Part shown: positions 15,654 through 23,297 of the stretch, piece by piece
Position numbering within the stretch: position 1 is the stretch's first letter
How the letters are laid out: the number at the start of each line of letters is the position of its first letter
NCBI GenBank assembly: GCA_030695565.1
Contig: JAUYRZ010000071.1
Span: 1-59,672 of the forward strand
From: Archangium sp.
GTDB lineage: Bacteria; Myxococcota; Myxococcia; Myxococcales; Myxococcaceae
DNA length: 59,672 bases
Direction: 5' to 3'
The notes under the pieces: model-generated
The model's database searches: none
Seen by the model: only the letters and a program-made list of their open reading frames with translations
What the model was told of the DNA's origin: nothing
Position numbers and translations under genes: made by a program

Positions 15654-16333
15654 TGCGCAGGCGCGGCTTGACGTTGATCGAGATCGTGGTCGCGTTGAGC
15701 ATCGTCACCCTGCTCTTCGCGGGCGTGGTGATGAGCGTGGGCGCGTTGACCGGCGCCAAGGCCAAGGAATCATCGACCGAGCTCGCTGGCACCATTCGCT
15801 CGCTCTACGACACGGCCGCGTTGTCGGGCCGCACCTGCCGGTTGGTGTTCACCATGCCGCCGGAGAAAGACGACGAGACGCCGGTCACCTGGCGCGCGGA
15901 GTGCGCGAAAGCGGGCGCCACCGCGTCGGCCAAACGCGAAGAGGAGCTCAAAGAGGCGCAGAAGCCGCTCAAGGACAAGGTGGCGGAAGACTCGCGCTTT
16001 CGCAGACTCGATTCCGACGACGCGCCCACCCTGCAGCAGCTGCAAGAGCAGGAGAAGAACCGCGTCGATGAGTCGGCGAAGTTCTCGGACTTCTCGAGTG
16101 AAGACGTGGTCGAGAAGACGTTGCCCTCGAGCGTGAAGATCGAAGTGTGGACCAGCAAGCAGCGGCAGGCGGCCAAGTCGGGCACGGCCTACCTGTACTT
16201 CTTTCCTCAGGGCTACACCGAGCGCGCGCAGGTCTGGGTCAAGCAGGGCGAGAACACCTGGACGCTCACCATCTCTCCGCTCACCGGGAAGACGAAGATC
16301 CACAACGAGGATCTCGAGGTTCCCCACTCATGA
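15653..16333 (+). CDS. gspH: Minor pseudopilin GspH
   Basis: A 226-residue minor pseudopilin. A very short leader M-R-R-R-G precedes the cleavage site before L-T-L-I-E, with Glu5 and a hydrophobic helix V-V-A-L-S-I-V-T-L-L-F-A. Residues about 85-150 form a charged, probably coiled-coil insertion (K-R-E-E-E-L-K-E-A-Q) not found in short GspH proteins. The C-terminus has strand-rich sequence ending in a typical I-S-P-L-T-G-K-T-K. The order after gspG and before gspI supports the assignment although GspH sequences are variable. Its stop overlaps the gspI start (ATGA). Confidence 0.88.
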   Translation: MRRRGLTLIEIVVALSIVTLLFAGVVMSVGALTGAKAKESSTELAGTIRSLYDTAALSGRTCRLVFTMPPEKDDETPVTWRAECAKAGATASAKREEELKEAQKPLKDKVAEDSRFRRLDSDDAPTLQQLQEQEKNRVDESAKFSDFSSEDVVEKTLPSSVKIEVWTSKQRQAAKSGTAYLYFFPQGYTERAQVWVKQGENTWTLTISPLTGKTKIHNEDLEVPHS

Positions 16334-17265
16334 GCACTGTCTTTCTGGGTCGCTCCTCGCTGTCTCGCGCGCCGTTCCGGCGCTACCGGCTCCGCTCCCG
16401 GGCCTTCACGTTGCTCGAGGTGGTCGTCGCGCTCGCCATTCTCGGCGTGTCGCTGGTGGCCGTACTCGACATCAACGCGAGCGCTGTCTACTCGCACGTG
16501 TACGCGAAGAAGCTGACCGTCGCGACGCTGCTGGCCCGCTCGAAGATGACGGACCTCGAGCAGAAGCTCTACGACGAGGCGCTCAGCCCCGACGACGACG
16601 AAGACGCGGGTGACTTCAGCGCCGAAGGCTGGCCCGGGTACAAGTGGCGCGCGAAGATCATCGTTCCCAAGACCAACGGGCTCACCCCGGAGCAGCTTTT
16701 CGGTGCGCTCTTCAACTTCCCCATGGGTGGTGAAGGCGAAGGAGGCATGCTCAGCAGTCTGTTCGGTGGTGCTTCGGGCAGCGCGGCCGCGGGTGCAGCA
16801 GGTGCGGCGGCGGCAGGTGGTGCTCCCGGTGCGGCAGGCGCAGGCGGGTTGCTCGGAGCGCTCGGGCCGATGGCCGGCATGGCGCAGCAGCAGTTCACCC
16901 AGATGGTCGACCAGCTTCAGAAGTCGGTGCGTGAAGTGCACCTCACGGTCACCTGGAAAGAAGGGAAGATCACCGAGAGCATCGACGTGGTGACCCACGT
17001 GGTCTCGCTCGGGCCCGGCAGCGATCGCAACGGCGGCGCCGCCGCGGCCGCGGGCAACCCCGGCGCACAGAACGGCAACCTGGTGCGCCCCGATGGCACT
17101 CCGGCCCGTGCGCCGCGGCAGGGCCCGAACGGCAACTTCGTCGACGACGACGGCACGCCCCTGATGCCGGGCGCGCAGAACCAGCTGAGCAGCCCGCAGT
17201 TCAACCAACTCAACATGCTCAACGGGCCCCGGCCCCAGTTGAACAACCAGATCATCAAACGATGA
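16330..17265 (+). CDS. gspI: Minor pseudopilin GspI, enlarged
   Basis: 311 residues from ATG 16330, chosen because of the ATGA overlap with gspH and because the leader follows directly. The leader is 28 residues and ends R-A before F-T-L-L-E-V-V, so position -1 is Ala instead of the usual Gly; prepilin peptidases tolerate this less often. The leader is encoded by a copy of the dispersed hairpin repeat (16342-16398). The mature protein is far longer than ordinary GspI (about 120 residues): a Gly/Ala-rich insert lies near 146-181 and the C-terminal 80 residues are Pro/Asn/Gly-rich. GspI starts the tip complex with GspJ and GspK. Confidence 0.9.
   Translation: MSTVFLGRSSLSRAPFRRYRLRSRAFTLLEVVVALAILGVSLVAVLDINASAVYSHVYAKKLTVATLLARSKMTDLEQKLYDEALSPDDDEDAGDFSAEGWPGYKWRAKIIVPKTNGLTPEQLFGALFNFPMGGEGEGGMLSSLFGGASGSAAAGAAGAAAAGGAPGAAGAGGLLGALGPMAGMAQQQFTQMVDQLQKSVREVHLTVTWKEGKITESIDVVTHVVSLGPGSDRNGGAAAAAGNPGAQNGNLVRPDGTPARAPRQGPNGNFVDDDGTPLMPGAQNQLSSPQFNQLNMLNGPRPQLNNQIIKR
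16342..16398 (+). repeat. Dispersed hairpin repeat, shortened copy inside gspI
   Basis: The sequence from TTTCTGGGTCGCT through TCTCGCGCGCCGTTCCGGCG to GGCTCCGCTCC matches the 87-base unit repeated at 27853-28157, with the central hairpin segment missing. It encodes the basic prepilin leader of GspI (S-L-S-R-A-P-F-R-R). Confidence 0.75.
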
Positions 17266-17936
17266 GCGCCCGACGCACAGGTTTCACTTTGATGGAGGTG
17301 GTCATCGCGATCGCGATCACCTCGTTCATCGGCGTCGTGATCGGCGTGAGCTTCAACACGACCATTCAGAACAAGGAGATCATCGAAGGCCAGGCCGAGC
17401 ACTACCGCATGCTGCGCACCGCGATGAACCGCATGGTGCGTGAGATCGGCGCCGCCTACGTGAGCGACCGCTACGATCCCAAGCGATACCGCGACGCCTA
17501 CGACCGCCCCAGCAACTTCGTGGGCAAACGCGACACGCTGCTGTTCACCACCCTCTCGCACCAGCGGCTCTACAGCGACGCGAAGGAATCGGATCAGATG
17601 GTGGTCGAGTACTCCGTGAAGACCTCGCCCGATCAGAAGGCGCGCGGGCGGACGGATCTCGTGCGGCGCGAGAAGGTGCTGCTCGAGGAGCGCATGGAGC
17701 GCGGTGGCACCGAAGACTCCCTCTTCGAAGGCGCCAAGAAGATCGAGTTCCAGTACTGGAACAGCGAACGCAAGCAGTGGGAAGACGAGTGGGACACGCG
17801 GCGCGCTGAGCGAAAGAGCATCTTGCCCACGCGCGTGAAGATCACGATGACCGCGGTCGACGAGAGCGGCAAAGAGGTCAAGTACACCACCCAGACCCGC
17901 ATCATGTTGAACACCGAGTTCCCGAGGTACGAATGA
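17262..17936 (+). CDS. gspJ: Minor pseudopilin GspJ
   Basis: A 224-residue minor pseudopilin. The leader M-S-A-R-R-T-G is cleaved before F-T-L-M-E-V-V, with Glu at mature position 5. The globular part contains M-V-R-E-I-G-A-A-Y and a C-terminal L-P-T-R-V-K-I-T-M strand typical of GspJ. It joins GspI and GspK in the pseudopilus tip. The start overlaps the gspI stop by four bases (ATGA) and its end overlaps gspK in the same way, so the three tip subunits are translationally coupled. Confidence 0.93.
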   Translation: MSARRTGFTLMEVVIAIAITSFIGVVIGVSFNTTIQNKEIIEGQAEHYRMLRTAMNRMVREIGAAYVSDRYDPKRYRDAYDRPSNFVGKRDTLLFTTLSHQRLYSDAKESDQMVVEYSVKTSPDQKARGRTDLVRREKVLLEERMERGGTEDSLFEGAKKIEFQYWNSERKQWEDEWDTRRAERKSILPTRVKITMTAVDESGKEVKYTTQTRIMLNTEFPRYE

Positions 17937-19375
17937 GATCCGGGAAACTCAAGACCGTCTCCCCCCGCGCGCGGAAGAGCGAACGTGGCATCGCCATGCT
18001 GCTGGTGCTGGTCGGCATCGCCGTGCTCGCGCTGGTGGCCAACGAGGTCCGCTACAACTCGATCGTCGAGCTGCGCCTGGCCACCAACCAGCGTGACGAG
18101 CTGCGCGCGCACTACATGGCCAAGTCGGGCATTGCGATGTCGCGGCTCATGCTGCGCTTCCAGAAGCAGCTCGACGCGATCCAGATCCCCAACCTGGGCG
18201 GCATGCTCGCGGGAATCATGGGCGGAGGCGGCGCGGGTGGTGCAAACCCGCTGGCTGCCCTGCTCGGCGGTGCGGGTGGCGCGAACCCGCTCGCTGCGCT
18301 CGGTGGAGCGGGTGGCGCCGGCGCCCTGGCCGGTCTGCTCGGTGGTGCAGGTGGCGCCGGCGGTGCGGGTGCGGGCGGCGGCAGCATGTCGATTCAGCTG
18401 TGGAAGATGGCGAAGATCGACTGCCACATGCTCGCGCAGATGGTGCCCGAGTACGACGAGAAGGACGCGGTCATCAAGAAGTCGGGTATCAGCAAGAAGT
18501 TCGACTTCGACGACGAGAACCCCGAGCTGGGTAAGGCGCAGGCCACCCGCCGCTTCGGCGCCTTCACCGGTTGTTTCGACACGGTGATCACCGACGAAGA
18601 AGAGCGCATCAACTTGAACAAGCTCGACGCGCCGCAAGGCACCTCGATGCCGCTGCTGCTGATGCTCATCAGCACGCTCGGCGACAAGAAGTACGAGTTC
18701 CTCTTCGAGAAAGAAGACTCGAACCGGGTGAAGCTCACCCCGGTCGAGGTGATCACCAACTTCCGCGACTGGGTCGACGAAGACGAGACCGGCTCGACCT
18801 TGAACCTCTCCGGCTCGGGTGACCCCTTCTTGAAGGGCTTCTCCGACGAGAACGGTGGCTACGTGAAGTACGACCCTGCCTACCGCGCGAAGAACGCCCG
18901 CTTCGACAGCCTCGACGAGCTCTTCATGGTGCACGGCGTGAACGACCGGTTCATGGCGGCCTTCAAGGAGAAGCTCACGGTCTACCCGAACGTGAACTCG
19001 CGCCTGAACATCAACACCGACGACCCGGTGCTGCTCGAGGTGGCGATCCGCTCGGTGGCCGACCCGCTCCGCCCCGACCCCCGCATGGCCGACCCCATCT
19101 TCATGGACACGCTCATCAAGAAGATCCGCGCGGCGCGGGTGTTCGCGCTGTTCGGCATGAGCGTGAACGACTTCGTGATGATCGTCGCGGCCGCCGGCAT
19201 CCCCATCAACGCTTCGATTCAGAGCAACGTGCAGGGCAACCGTTTCATCGGCGACAAGAGCACCACCTACCGGGTCCGCGTGACCGGCAGCGCGGGTGAC
19301 GTCACGCGCACCATCACGGCGGTGGTGCGGCTCGACGACACGCTCGGCCGTCTCGTTTATTGGAGAGAGGAATAA
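17933..19375 (+). CDS. gspK: Pseudopilus tip protein GspK
   Basis: A 480-residue tip subunit. A 19-residue basic leader ends E-R-G before I-A-M-L-L-V-L-V; the Glu5 found in other pseudopilins is absent, as is normal for GspK. The first mature helix is followed by a very Gly/Ala-rich insert at about residues 89-153 (repeats of G-G-A-N-P-L-A-A-L), and then the alpha-domain with L-N-I-N-T-D-D-P-V-L-L (helix-hairpin-helix-like, near 360). Usual GspK proteins are about 300-330 residues, so this one is enlarged mainly by the insert. Confidence 0.94.
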   Translation: MRSGKLKTVSPRARKSERGIAMLLVLVGIAVLALVANEVRYNSIVELRLATNQRDELRAHYMAKSGIAMSRLMLRFQKQLDAIQIPNLGGMLAGIMGGGGAGGANPLAALLGGAGGANPLAALGGAGGAGALAGLLGGAGGAGGAGAGGGSMSIQLWKMAKIDCHMLAQMVPEYDEKDAVIKKSGISKKFDFDDENPELGKAQATRRFGAFTGCFDTVITDEEERINLNKLDAPQGTSMPLLLMLISTLGDKKYEFLFEKEDSNRVKLTPVEVITNFRDWVDEDETGSTLNLSGSGDPFLKGFSDENGGYVKYDPAYRAKNARFDSLDELFMVHGVNDRFMAAFKEKLTVYPNVNSRLNINTDDPVLLEVAIRSVADPLRPDPRMADPIFMDTLIKKIRAARVFALFGMSVNDFVMIVAAAGIPINASIQSNVQGNRFIGDKSTTYRVRVTGSAGDVTRTITAVVRLDDTLGRLVYWREE

Positions 19376-19378
19376 CCC

Positions 19379-20959
19379 ATGGCTCGCGTTCTCGGCCTCG
19401 ACTTAGGCAGCCACACCCTCAAGGGCGTCATCGTCGAGACGACCTACCGCGGGGCGACCGTGAAGAGTTACTTCACCGCCCCCGTTCCGCCCGACGGTGA
19501 ACGTCTCGACCGGCTCAAGGCCGCGCTGCCCCTGCTCCTCGAGCAAGGCGCAGGCCTGGTCGACTCGGTGGTCATCTCGTTGCCCGGCACCACGCTGGCC
19601 ACGCACCCCATCGCCCTGCCCTTCAGCGACCCCAAGAAGATCGAGTCGACGCTCGCCTTCGAAGTGGAGAGCCAGCTCCCCTACGATCTCGACGACGCGG
19701 TGTACGACCACCAGGTCGGCGTCTCCGACGAGAAGGGGGCGCAGCTCCTCGTGGGCGTGGCACGGAAGACCGAGCTCAAGCCCACCCTCGACGCGCTGAA
19801 GGAGGCGAAGCTCGACCCGCGCATCGTCACGCACGCGGGCCTCGTCTACCAGAACCTGATCGCCACCCTTCCCCCCAGCACCGTGGAGGGGGATGCGGCA
19901 GTGGCCGTGCTCGATCTCGGTCACGAACGCTGCAGCCTCGCCATCGGCAAACCCGGCGGCTCGGTGGAGTTCGCCCGCACCTTCGCCGGCGGCGGCTGGT
20001 CGCTCACCAAGGCGCTCTCCAACGAGTTCAAGATCAGCCTCGCCGACGCGCAGGCGTGGAAAGAAGAACACGGCGCGGTGGGCACCGAAGTGGTCGGCGC
20101 CGAAGCCGAGCGTGCGTCGGGCGCCTTCATGCGCGCGCTGCAGCCCGTGCTGCGCGACCTGCGCTCTTCGCTCAAGTCGTACAACGCGCGCTCGAATCAC
20201 CGCACCGTCGGGGTGTTGTTGCTGTGCGGCGGCACCTCGAAGTTGAAGGGCCTCGCCGAGCAGCTGGGCACGGATCTCAACCTGCCCACGCGGGCCCTCG
20301 AGCTCCCCGCGGAGACGCGTGAGGTCATCGGGGTGAACCGGCCCGAAGCGGCGCAGGCCTACGCGCTCGCGCTGCGAGGCACGGCCACCGGCACCAAGGC
20401 GCCCCGCTTCAACCTGCGGCGCGGTGAGTTCGCCTTCAAGAGCGACTTCGACTTCGCGTCCGACAAGCTCGGGCAGATCGCCGCGTTCGCCGTGGTGCTC
20501 TTCGTCTTGCTGATCGCCAGCGGCATCGTGCGCAACTCGGTGCTGGAGCGCCGGGAGAAGCAGGTCGACGCGGTGTTGTGCGACGTCACGCAACGCATTC
20601 TGGGCAAGTGCGAGAAGGACTTCACCATCGCCCTCTCGTTGCTCAAGGGCCAGGAGAGCCCGGCCGCCGGCATTCCCCCGCGCACCGCCGCGACGTTGCT
20701 GGCCGAGCTCACCTCGCACGTGCCGCCCGACATGAAGGTCACCTTCGACAAGGTGGTCATCGATCTCGATCGCATCTCGTTGAGCTCGGAGACCGAGAAC
20801 TCCAAGTCGTTGGAGGAGCTGATCGGCGCGCTCAAGACCTACAAGTGCTTCAAGGAAGTGAACGAGGGCCGCGTCGAGAAGAGCAAAGACGGCACCAAGG
20901 TCACCACCCGCCTCGACATTCAGGTCGAGTGCCCCACTGACGCGGAGCCCCAGGGATGA
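19379..20959 (+). CDS. gspL: Type II secretion protein GspL (PilM-like cytoplasmic domain)
   Basis: A 526-residue inner-membrane subunit that recruits GspE. The N-terminal 350 residues have the actin-like fold: G-L-D-L-G-S-H-T-L-K near 5 (phosphate-1 region), V-L-D-L-G-H-E near 176 and L-L-C-G-G-T-S-K-L near 282. These nucleotide-site motifs are better preserved than in enterobacterial GspL and recall PilM of type IV pili. One transmembrane helix (I-A-A-F-A-V-V-L-F-V-L-L-I-A-S, about 364-380) precedes a periplasmic ferredoxin-like domain like that of PilN/GspL. It starts three bases after gspK and overlaps gspM by four bases. Confidence 0.93.
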   Translation: MARVLGLDLGSHTLKGVIVETTYRGATVKSYFTAPVPPDGERLDRLKAALPLLLEQGAGLVDSVVISLPGTTLATHPIALPFSDPKKIESTLAFEVESQLPYDLDDAVYDHQVGVSDEKGAQLLVGVARKTELKPTLDALKEAKLDPRIVTHAGLVYQNLIATLPPSTVEGDAAVAVLDLGHERCSLAIGKPGGSVEFARTFAGGGWSLTKALSNEFKISLADAQAWKEEHGAVGTEVVGAEAERASGAFMRALQPVLRDLRSSLKSYNARSNHRTVGVLLLCGGTSKLKGLAEQLGTDLNLPTRALELPAETREVIGVNRPEAAQAYALALRGTATGTKAPRFNLRRGEFAFKSDFDFASDKLGQIAAFAVVLFVLLIASGIVRNSVLERREKQVDAVLCDVTQRILGKCEKDFTIALSLLKGQESPAAGIPPRTAATLLAELTSHVPPDMKVTFDKVVIDLDRISLSSETENSKSLEELIGALKTYKCFKEVNEGRVEKSKDGTKVTTRLDIQVECPTDAEPQG

Positions 20960-21510
20960 GCGCCATCACCGATCTGCAGACGACGATTCAGACCTCCTTC
21001 GCGGCGCTCTCCGCACGTGAGAAGCGCATGGTGGGCGGCGCGGGCCTGGCCGTGAGCGTGTTCGTCATCTTCATGGTGGTCTTCTCCTTCAACAGCAAAG
21101 CCGACGCGATCCGCAGGCGTACCGCCGACAAGATCATCAAGCTCGACGAGGTGCAGACGCTGGCCTCGGGCTACCGCGACGCCAAGGCCAAGCAGGACAT
21201 GCTCGAGGGGCAGCTGCGGGCTTCCAACGTGCGCCTGGTCAGCTACCTCGAAGAGAAGGCCAAGCCCGCGGGCATCGAGCTGCCGTCGATCAACCCCAAG
21301 GCCGACGTGCCGCTGGAGGGCTCGAAGATCGTGGAGAGCGCGGTCGAGGTCACCCTCACCGACGTGAAGCTGAACCGGCTGGTCGATTTCCTCACCGCGG
21401 TCGAAGCAGGCCCCGGCATCGTCAAAGTGAAGTACCTGCGCCTGGAGCCCCGGCCCGCGCAGGAGACCGTCACCGCGTGGCTGACCGTCGCCACCTACAA
21501 GTTGAAGTGA
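20956..21510 (+). CDS. gspM: Type II secretion protein GspM
   Basis: A 184-residue bitopic inner-membrane protein. A short cytoplasmic N-terminus with L-S-A-R-E-K-R-M-V precedes one helix (G-A-G-L-A-V-S-V-F-V-I-F-M-V-V-F-S-F, about 29-46). A coiled-coil stretch and a ferredoxin-like periplasmic domain (residues about 95-184) pair with GspL. Length, topology and position after gspL support the call. Its ATG overlaps the gspL stop (ATGA). Confidence 0.92.
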   Translation: MSAITDLQTTIQTSFAALSAREKRMVGGAGLAVSVFVIFMVVFSFNSKADAIRRRTADKIIKLDEVQTLASGYRDAKAKQDMLEGQLRASNVRLVSYLEEKAKPAGIELPSINPKADVPLEGSKIVESAVEVTLTDVKLNRLVDFLTAVEAGPGIVKVKYLRLEPRPAQETVTAWLTVATYKLK

Positions 21511-21520
21511 GTTGACCACC

Positions 21521-22468
21521 ATGGCCGAGAAGAAGCCCAGTCTCTGGAAACGCATCGTCGGCTACACGGCGTTCGCGATCTTCGCGCTCGTCGCGACGTT
21601 CTTCCTCACCTTCCCCTACGACACGATGCGCGAGACGCTGCGCAGCCAGGCCATGGCCCAGGGCTACGCGCTGAAGATCGGCGCGTTGGGCCCTGGGTTC
21701 TTCGCGGTGCGCGCGGGCAACGTCGAGATGATGAAGCTGCCGAACCTCGCCGTGGTTGACGAGAACACCCCGGCGCCGGTGCCCATGATGGTCGACTCGA
21801 TCTCCATCGGGCCTGCGCTGTTTCCCCCCGGGCTCTCGGTGAACATGAAGCTGCTGGGCGGCAGCATCAGCGGCCGGGTCACCGGGCTGACCGGCACGCG
21901 CCGGGTGCGGGTGGACATCGAAGATCTCGATCTCGCCAAGGGCAACCTGAAGGCTTCGTCGGGCATCGACATGTCGGGCGAAATCGAAGGCCACCTCGAC
22001 GTCACCATTCCCTTCATCGCCGGCGCGCCCAACACCCCCGCCGAGCCTGACCTCTCGCAGGCGTCGGGCACGATGAACCTGATCACCAGGGGCCTGGCCA
22101 TCAACGGCGGTACGGCGAACATCACCATCGCGCAGTTCGGCCCCGACCCCACCCCGGTGGATCTGCCGAAGATTCAGCTCGGTGAGATCAGCGGCAAGGT
22201 GAAGATCGACAAGGGCGCGGCGACCATCGAGGAGTTCAAGTCGAAGAGCGCCGATCTCGAGATCGGCATCAGCGGCACCCTCAAGCTGGCCAAGCGGCTC
22301 GAGTACTCGGAGCCTGCGATGGAGGTGCGCGTGAAGCCCGACCCCGAGTTCCAGAAGCGCCTGGGCCTGTTGGGCAGCGCGTTGTCGATGATCGGCGCGG
22401 ACCCGAAAGATCCCACCTGGCGCATGGGCCGGCTCACCGGCTACCTCGGCCGCCCGCAGTTCCGCTGA
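21521..22468 (+). CDS. gspN: Type II secretion protein GspN
   Basis: 315 residues from ATG 21521; a TTG at 21512 opens the frame slightly earlier but the ATG is the likelier start. One N-terminal helix (T-A-F-A-I-F-A-L-V-A-T-F-F-L-T-F, about 14-29) and a long periplasmic beta-rich region with repeated G-x-V/I-S-G patterns, as in the AsmA-like GspN family. GspN is non-essential in some systems and absent in others; in myxobacteria it closes the gsp cluster, as here. The next gene starts after two bases. Confidence 0.88.
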   Translation: MAEKKPSLWKRIVGYTAFAIFALVATFFLTFPYDTMRETLRSQAMAQGYALKIGALGPGFFAVRAGNVEMMKLPNLAVVDENTPAPVPMMVDSISIGPALFPPGLSVNMKLLGGSISGRVTGLTGTRRVRVDIEDLDLAKGNLKASSGIDMSGEIEGHLDVTIPFIAGAPNTPAEPDLSQASGTMNLITRGLAINGGTANITIAQFGPDPTPVDLPKIQLGEISGKVKIDKGAATIEEFKSKSADLEIGISGTLKLAKRLEYSEPAMEVRVKPDPEFQKRLGLLGSALSMIGADPKDPTWRMGRLTGYLGRPQFR

Positions 22469-22470
22469 CC

Positions 22471-23184
22471 ATGGCACCGCTGGTCGCCCTGGCGATCCTC
22501 GCGGCATCTCCCGTGGAGATGCGGCAGGACTCAGACCTCGAGTTCGCCGTCGACGAGGCCTTTCAACAAGACGGGGGCGTGCAGTACTTCTACGAGCTCG
22601 CTGAGCCGGGCCCTCAACCCTCGAGCGCGCTCACCCGTTTCCGCGCGATGGATCCCGAGTCGACCCTCGACGACCCGTACGTCGTGGTGATGAGCCGACT
22701 GGTCTACACGGTCGAGCGCGACATCTCGTTCTTCACCGAAGCGCGCGCCCGCGACGTGAGCTACTTGCAGCAGGTGGCGCCCGACATGGGCGTGCGCCTC
22801 GAGCCCGACGGCACCTTCCGGGTCAACCGGACTCCCAGCAATCGGTTCAAGCTGACCTGGTTCGAGGAGCCGGTCGCCGGCAAAGCCCCGGCGATGACGG
22901 CCTTCTTCGGGCTGCTCCCTCAAGGAGCCAAGCCCGCCTCCGTGGTGCTGCAGAAGAACTTCGACTTTGCGCGCGTGATGGGTTGGCGCACGGGTGAACG
23001 GGCGATCACCTACACCGCCCACTTCGCGATCGCCCCGGGCCGAACCCGGGTGGTCGTCTGCTCCATGAGCCTGATGCATCACCTGCCCCCCTTCTTCCTC
23101 GGAGGCCGCGGCCGCGTCTTCCGCGAATCGGTCGACGGCGCGGCGTCGTTGATTGGTCAGCTGAGGGCGTGGACAGAAGAGTGA
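22471..23184 (+). CDS. Hypothetical exported protein downstream of gspN
   Basis: A 237-residue protein with a short hydrophobic N-terminus (L-V-A-L-A-I-L-A-A-S) that may be a weak signal peptide. The rest is soluble: V-Y-T-V-E-R-D-I-S-F-F-T-E-A-R and a late M-S-L-M-H-H-L-P-P-F-F. It has no recognised motif. The start lies two bases after gspN, so it is probably the last gene of the gsp transcript and may be an accessory factor or a substrate. A short hairpin follows the stop. Confidence 0.75.
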   Translation: MAPLVALAILAASPVEMRQDSDLEFAVDEAFQQDGGVQYFYELAEPGPQPSSALTRFRAMDPESTLDDPYVVVMSRLVYTVERDISFFTEARARDVSYLQQVAPDMGVRLEPDGTFRVNRTPSNRFKLTWFEEPVAGKAPAMTAFFGLLPQGAKPASVVLQKNFDFARVMGWRTGERAITYTAHFAIAPGRTRVVVCSMSLMHHLPPFFLGGRGRVFRESVDGAASLIGQLRAWTEE

Positions 23185-23198
23185 GACGCGGCGGCCCA

Positions 23199-23214
23199 CA
23201 CATCCGCTGATGTG
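23199..23214. terminator. Hairpin after the gsp operon
   Basis: CACATC-CGCT-GATGTG is a perfect six-base stem with a four-base loop, 15 bases after the last stop codon of the operon. No T-run follows, so it is a weak terminator candidate or a transcript-end stabiliser. Confidence 0.35.
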
Positions 23215-23297
23215 AGGTGGGTTGCAGTGACCCAGCGCGCGCGCGTCGAATCTCAGCTACTGATTTTCACACGTCCTGCTTCCTGGAGCCCCCCTAC

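Noticed and set aside
23217-23297. Earlier start for the Cys-rich lipoprotein
   Set aside because: The frame is open, but ATG 23298 begins a standard signal peptide with lipobox; the upstream part would place 27 polar residues before it.
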